DNA from: Actinobacteria bacterium casp-actino8
GTDB lineage: Bacteria; Actinomycetota; Acidimicrobiia; Acidimicrobiales; Ilumatobacteraceae
Length of the DNA stretch: 20,048 nucleotides
Reading direction: 5' to 3'
NCBI GenBank assembly: GCA_001510455.1
Contig: LFFH01000018.1
Span: forward strand, 1 to 20,048
Part shown: positions 16,297-20,048 of the stretch, in pieces
Position numbering within the stretch: position 1 is the stretch's first letter
Layout of the letters: each line of letters begins with the position of its first letter
The notes under the pieces: generated by a model
What the model was told of the DNA's origin: nothing
What the model saw: the letters and a program-made list of their open reading frames with translations, nothing else
Database searches by the model: none
Translations under genes and position numbers: made by a program

Positions 16297-17895
16297 GTGC
16301 GGCCGGCCTCGTCACCACCCGAAAGTCGAGCCGGTGGAAGTCGTGCCGAACGGCGGCCACTTCTCATCGCAGCTCTGTTGGCCGCGGTCGGCGCCGCCAC
16401 CGTGGCCATCGTCCAGTTGCGGGACGGAATCGTCCCCTTGCTCGACACCGTCACCTACTGGAGCGGAGCCGAGGCGATCGCCTCCGGTCGACCCTTCACG
16501 ACCCAACTCGCTCCTTCGTTCACGAATTTCGATGCCATCGAATTCTTGAATCGAGGTGGACGACTCCCCTTCGTCGACTTTCCGGTGGGGTACCCGCTCG
16601 TCGCCGGATCACTCGGCGCGCTCATCGGAGTTCGGGCCGCGATGCACGTGCTCGTGGTCGTCGCCGTTGCAGCAGTCGCCGCACTCGTCGTTCTCGGAGA
16701 CAGTCGTTGGAGCGGGCGCCGCGAAGGCTCGTCGCGAATCGACATTCCGCGTCTCGTGTGGCTGGCCGCCGTCGGTGCTGCCCTGGCCGCAATGCCGGCC
16801 ATGCGTCTCGTCACCCAAGGGGCCCTCTCGGAATCCCTCTTCTGCGCGTCGGTCCTCGGGCTGGTCATCACCTTGGTCCGATATCGCGAAGGCGGCCGGT
16901 GGTGGCCGGTTGCAGTACTCGTGGTCGTCACGTCTCTGTTTCGTTTCGTCGGGGCACCACTCGCCCTCGTGGCCGGTTGGGAACACTTCCGGCGAACCGG
17001 CGAACGTCGACGATCGTTCGGAGCAGCAACACTCCTCATGATCCCAGCGGCGATCAACATCGTTCTCGCTTCGGCGAACGGCGGGGGCCACAACGCCGGA
17101 TGGCGCGGCCTCGATCGAGTCGATCTCGAGGTGTTCACACGGTCGGTGGGTGGTTGGTTCGATTCGCGCCAAGGGGACATCCGACGCACCTATTTCACGG
17201 GCGAAGGACCTACGTGGTGGTCCTGGATCGTCGCTCTCGCGTGGATCGGCACCGTGGTCGTCGTCGTGCTCGGCTATCTCCGCGGCCGATCCCGTCTTCC
17301 GGCTGCCAGTCAGATCGCCCTCGTGGCCACCGCCGTCGTCACCTCGGGACTCGTCGCCGGGATGATGGGATTCGATGCCCTCGTCATCGCCGACAACCGC
17401 CTGATGCTTCCGAGTGGTGTCCTCTCGCTCGCTGCTCTGGCGTGGGCGACACCGACCTCCCACCGAACCCTCGGCCTCGCCGCAGTCACAACCGTGGTCT
17501 GGTTCGCGGTCGCCGTCGATCCGTCGAATCTCGCCGAACGGTTCAGTGACGACGACACAGTTCCTGTCTATTCCCGTGTCGCCACCGAACTCGACGTGTC
17601 CATCGTGATATCGAACGATGCCGACGGAGTCCACTGGGACACCGGACTACCGGCGGCCTACGCGCCGACACCGGTGAAGATGCTCACCGGCGAGAACGTC
17701 GACATCGAACCGATCTATCGGAACCTTCCGTGCGCGCTGGCCACCAACGACGGCGCAGTGGTTCTCAGCGATCAGGCGATGTTCTTCGCGGCCGACCTCG
17801 AACTTCTCGACGACCAAGTCGACTCCGGTCGACTGCTCAGAACCGACCGCGACGGCGCGATCGTCTATCAGCCGACCGACTCGGCCTGCGACTGA
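16297..17895 (+). CDS. Multi-spanning membrane protein, possible GT-C glycosyltransferase
   Basis: This 532-residue protein has a basic N-terminus, a first transmembrane helix at about 20-41, then LLDTVTYWSGAEAIASG (48-64) with an acidic residue just after helix 1, as in lipid-linked-sugar GT-C enzymes (ArnT/PMT type). FPVGYPLVAGSLGAL (95-109) resembles the PPGYP segment of that group. Hydrophobic helices follow at roughly 100-112, 115-133, 152-170, 175-194, 203-228, 240-258, 308-327, 338-357, 370-385 and 391-407. NRLMLPSGVLSLAALAW (367-383) is like the late R...P helix. Residues 415-532 form a soluble C-terminal domain, probably extracytoplasmic. The GTG at 16297 is the most upstream sensible start, but a later start cannot be excluded. 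Substrate unknown; the GT-C call is inference from topology and short motifs. Confidence 0.78.
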   Translation: MRPASSPPESRAGGSRAERRPLLIAALLAAVGAATVAIVQLRDGIVPLLDTVTYWSGAEAIASGRPFTTQLAPSFTNFDAIEFLNRGGRLPFVDFPVGYPLVAGSLGALIGVRAAMHVLVVVAVAAVAALVVLGDSRWSGRREGSSRIDIPRLVWLAAVGAALAAMPAMRLVTQGALSESLFCASVLGLVITLVRYREGGRWWPVAVLVVVTSLFRFVGAPLALVAGWEHFRRTGERRRSFGAATLLMIPAAINIVLASANGGGHNAGWRGLDRVDLEVFTRSVGGWFDSRQGDIRRTYFTGEGPTWWSWIVALAWIGTVVVVVLGYLRGRSRLPAASQIALVATAVVTSGLVAGMMGFDALVIADNRLMLPSGVLSLAALAWATPTSHRTLGLAAVTTVVWFAVAVDPSNLAERFSDDDTVPVYSRVATELDVSIVISNDADGVHWDTGLPAAYAPTPVKMLTGENVDIEPIYRNLPCALATNDGAVVLSDQAMFFAADLELLDDQVDSGRLLRTDRDGAIVYQPTDSACD

Positions 17896-19379
17896 CCCCG
17901 ATCCCGGCCTCGGAAATGGGCGACGAAACGCGACACGAGCACGACCAACAGCACCGTCACCAGAGGATCGACCGCCGTTCGGAATCGTGATTGTTCACCC
18001 AACTCGGCCACCGCACCCACGACGATCGTGAACCCGGCCAGCAACGACGTGACCACGATCGTCCAGTCCCCTTGCTCCATTCGACGGCGACGCACACCAC
18101 GAACTACCACGCCGATCCCGGTCGAAACGACGAGGACGTAGGCACCGACGAGAAGAAGACCGAAATCGGTCGGCGCGACCAGACGTCCGTAGATCGGAGT
18201 GCCCCATCCTTCGTTCGTCAGCACACCTCGATAGTCGAGTCGCATCACCGAATAGACATCGTCGAGAAGTCGCATCACCACCGACTCGGATTCGCTCGGT
18301 GACGTCGCCACGGCGAAAGTCGTTCTCAACGACCACAGTCGACCCTCGAGCCAGGCATCAGGATGCTCGCGTATCACCGCCCACGCGTCTCGGCCGGCCT
18401 GCTCGAAAACGGGAAGGAAGCACTCGTAATTGAAGTTGGGACTGACCTCATCGGTGGTACGAAGGGGTTCGGTCACCGATCGATGGGAATGGGACGGAGA
18501 ACACGGTTCGACGAAGGGTTCGTACAACGCGTAGTCGCCGAACGGTCCGACCATGGCGATGTCGGAGACGTCACCCTTTTCGTACATCGATTCCAGTTCG
18601 TCGCGGTCGAGAACCGGAATCACGGCTCGCTGAAGGTTCATACCGAACCAACTCGACAGGTTGGCCTGGCCGAACAAGACCTGATTCTTCATCACCCAAC
18701 CACCGACCAAGATCAGTGGCACCAGAGCGGCGATCGTCAGTGATCGACGATCCAACCGCTTTCGTCCCCACGCTCCGAGCACGACCAGGATCGCAACGAG
18801 GAGCACCGGGTGATAGAGACTGCGCGTCATCACGAGTGCGGTCAGGACGATCGACAAGCGGATGAAATGGGGGCCGAACTCCGGCTTCGATTCGAGTCGA
18901 ACCACGGCCAGAGCCACGCCGAGCAGGAGGGCCGCCACGCCGATTTCGTAATTGGGTTCGAAAACTCCCTTCATCACTTCGGGGTGAAGGGTCGCGACGA
19001 GAGCCACGGCGATCGACGGGCGACGACCGAGACCGAGTTCTCGTGCGAGTGTGGCCGCGAGTGCCACCACCACGAGACCGAGTCCGAGCATCAGGAGCTG
19101 AACCGTCACTCGATCCGAGAGGGGTGACAGCCAAGCCGGAACCCCGAGGAACAGGTTCCAGCCCGGCGGTTGCACGTGGAGGAACCAGATGCTGCGGATC
19201 GGGTCCGATGTCAGGACGTCCCACGGAACGAGTTGCCAACCGAAGTTCAGGTACGACGTGTCGAATTCCCGGTCGGTGACGACCAGCGCCACGTAGACGA
19301 CGAACCAGATCGACACGGCCGGGATCGCCGACGACCGAGACCATCGCCGACGAACATGGCGTCCTATCTCAACCGGCAT
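17868..19379 (-). CDS. Multi-spanning membrane protein, possible GT-C glycosyltransferase
   Basis: This 503-residue protein has about ten hydrophobic segments: 19-35, 66-85, 92-112, 121-140, 143-163, 172-188, 190-203, 214-232 and two to three near the C-terminus (around 400-480). HVQPPGWNLFLGVPAWL (68-84) matches the PPG segment after helix 2 of GT-C-type transferases, and HPEVMKGVFEPNYE (132-145) is a charged loop of that style. A long extracytoplasmic stretch lies at about 245-400, with single cysteines in VEPCSPSHS and NYECFLP that could pair. The start ATG at 19379 overlaps the last 11 nt of the upstream SGNH gene, so the two are probably one transcript. Its 3' end overlaps the converging membrane protein gene by 28 bp. 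The role is likely sugar transfer from a polyprenyl donor for surface glycan, inferred only. Confidence 0.8.
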   Translation of the reverse strand: MPVEIGRHVRRRWSRSSAIPAVSIWFVVYVALVVTDREFDTSYLNFGWQLVPWDVLTSDPIRSIWFLHVQPPGWNLFLGVPAWLSPLSDRVTVQLLMLGLGLVVVALAATLARELGLGRRPSIAVALVATLHPEVMKGVFEPNYEIGVAALLLGVALAVVRLESKPEFGPHFIRLSIVLTALVMTRSLYHPVLLVAILVVLGAWGRKRLDRRSLTIAALVPLILVGGWVMKNQVLFGQANLSSWFGMNLQRAVIPVLDRDELESMYEKGDVSDIAMVGPFGDYALYEPFVEPCSPSHSHRSVTEPLRTTDEVSPNFNYECFLPVFEQAGRDAWAVIREHPDAWLEGRLWSLRTTFAVATSPSESESVVMRLLDDVYSVMRLDYRGVLTNEGWGTPIYGRLVAPTDFGLLLVGAYVLVVSTGIGVVVRGVRRRRMEQGDWTIVVTSLLAGFTIVVGAVAELGEQSRFRTAVDPLVTVLLVVLVSRFVAHFRGRDRGQSQAESVG

Positions 19380-20048
19380 GGACGGCTCGAATCGTCGCGT
19401 CGATCCACTCGACCAGTTCGGGCGCGTACTTCAGATCGATGTGGGCGCCATCGGGCCGCATTCTCGGTTCGAACTCTCCCCCGGGATGAGCTCGCACCTC
19501 GGCGGCGAAATCTGCGAACTCGACCCGATCATCGGCCCCGGACACTGAACGAATCAGGGAGTTGTAGCTCTCGGTGCGATCGATCGATGCTTCGTCGAAG
19601 GGTGGAGCTCCCGTTTCGCCGGCGATGTAGGGCGGATCGACGGACGGAATGGAGAACCACACGGTCCTGGCACCCGTCGCCGTCACGACGTCGAGGAACG
19701 ACCTCATCTCATCGGCGATCCACTCGTCGAAGTCAGACTCACCGACATGCGTCCACTGCGAACCCCCGGGAAGAACTCGATCGGACAAGTCGGCCGTTCC
19801 TCCCACGATCACGACAACGTTCGGTTTCAGCTTCTGAACGATTTCGGGGAGCGCGTCCCGCCATTCGCTGCATCCGGGACGGCCGTCGGATTCGATTCCG
19901 AGATAGCGAATCTTCGTGTTCGCTCCGATACCGCAACCGACACCCGGACTCGCAGCGATGAAGACTCCGTTCGACTCGGCCCACTCGTCGAGACCGGCCG
20001 TGAGAACCCAACTCTGCGAATCTCCGACGAGAAGCAACCGTGATGGCA
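19369..20048 (-). CDS. SGNH-hydrolase domain protein, 5' end cut by window edge (acyltransferase-3-type C-terminus likely)
   Basis: The visible 225 codons are open to the right edge: in-frame codons continue upstream of RLLLVGDSQSW, so the N-terminus is outside the window. The SGNH/GDSL block I is GDSQS with the nucleophile serine. VVVIVGGTADLSDR stands where block III has GxN, here with Thr. Block V appears as DGAHID (D-x-x-H) near the C-terminus, giving the Ser-His-Asp set. Cysteines in PGVGCG and PGCSEW resemble the disulfide pair of SGNH domains fused behind membrane acyltransferase-3 (OatA/OafB-type) proteins that acetylate surface glycans. That fusion is my preferred reading but its membrane part cannot be seen. 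The gene overlaps the start of the following membrane-protein gene by 11 nt. Confidence 0.8.
   Translation of the reverse strand, partial: PSRLLLVGDSQSWVLTAGLDEWAESNGVFIAASPGVGCGIGANTKIRYLGIESDGRPGCSEWRDALPEIVQKLKPNVVVIVGGTADLSDRVLPGGSQWTHVGESDFDEWIADEMRSFLDVVTATGARTVWFSIPSVDPPYIAGETGAPPFDEASIDRTESYNSLIRSVSGADDRVEFADFAAEVRAHPGGEFEPRMRPDGAHIDLKYAPELVEWIDATIRAVHAG

Overview
The window is GC-rich, actinobacterial-type DNA with densely packed genes, many GTG starts, and start/stop overlaps between neighbours. GC richness, the TANNNT boxes placed 6-8 nt before start codons (leaderless-type starts), and the mix of NADPH glutamate synthase, TetR-controlled lipid genes and surface-glycan membrane proteins suggest Actinomycetota. 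A marine or freshwater Acidimicrobiia (Ilumatobacter-like) is my best guess, from gene style only. No rRNA, tRNA, CRISPR array, insertion sequence or prophage gene is visible, and no gene-free stretch exceeds 300 bases.

Layout, left to right. (1) 1-474, minus: N-terminal 158 codons of a winged-helix regulator, cut by the window edge. (2) 566-1633, plus: D-alanine--D-alanine ligase. (3) 1658-2254, minus: TetR regulator. (4) 2283-2304: a perfect 22-bp palindrome between the TetR gene and the next operon, very probably the TetR operator. (5) 2323-8529, plus: a four-gene operon whose genes all overlap at start/stop codons. It encodes a fatty acyl-CoA reductase fused to a HAD-IB phosphatase-like domain, a zinc-type alcohol dehydrogenase lacking the structural-zinc cysteines, a divergent LarA/DUF2088 (nickel-pincer cofactor) protein, and a PlsC-type acyltransferase. 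(6) 8600-9193, minus: LysM lipoprotein. (7) 9256-10707 and 10700-15262, minus: gltD and gltB, the two NADPH glutamate synthase subunits, in order gltB-gltD. (8) 15395-15421: three GTCAC half-sites at exact 11-bp spacing upstream of gltB, matching the known GlnR nitrogen-regulator site pattern. (9) 15437-16255, minus: crotonase-family enzyme. (10) 16297-17895, plus, and 17868-19379, minus: two multi-spanning GT-C-like membrane proteins converging with overlapping 3' ends. (11) 19369-20048, minus: C-terminal part of an SGNH hydrolase domain protein, cut by the right edge and overlapping the start of the second membrane protein gene.

The most interesting unit is the TetR-operator-operon block at 1658-8529. 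Its parts read like a dedicated lipid pathway: reduce an acyl-CoA to aldehyde or alcohol, remove a phosphate, redox and possibly epimerise a hydroxylated intermediate, then acylate it. An ether-lipid or other unusual glycerolipid/alcohol-lipid product is plausible, but the product cannot be read from sequence. Three of the four proteins carry departures from textbook active-site motifs (HAD, alcohol dehydrogenase, LarA), so database transfer of specific functions would be unsafe. The right end (16.3-20 kb) looks like a surface-polysaccharide or cell-envelope glycan decoration locus.
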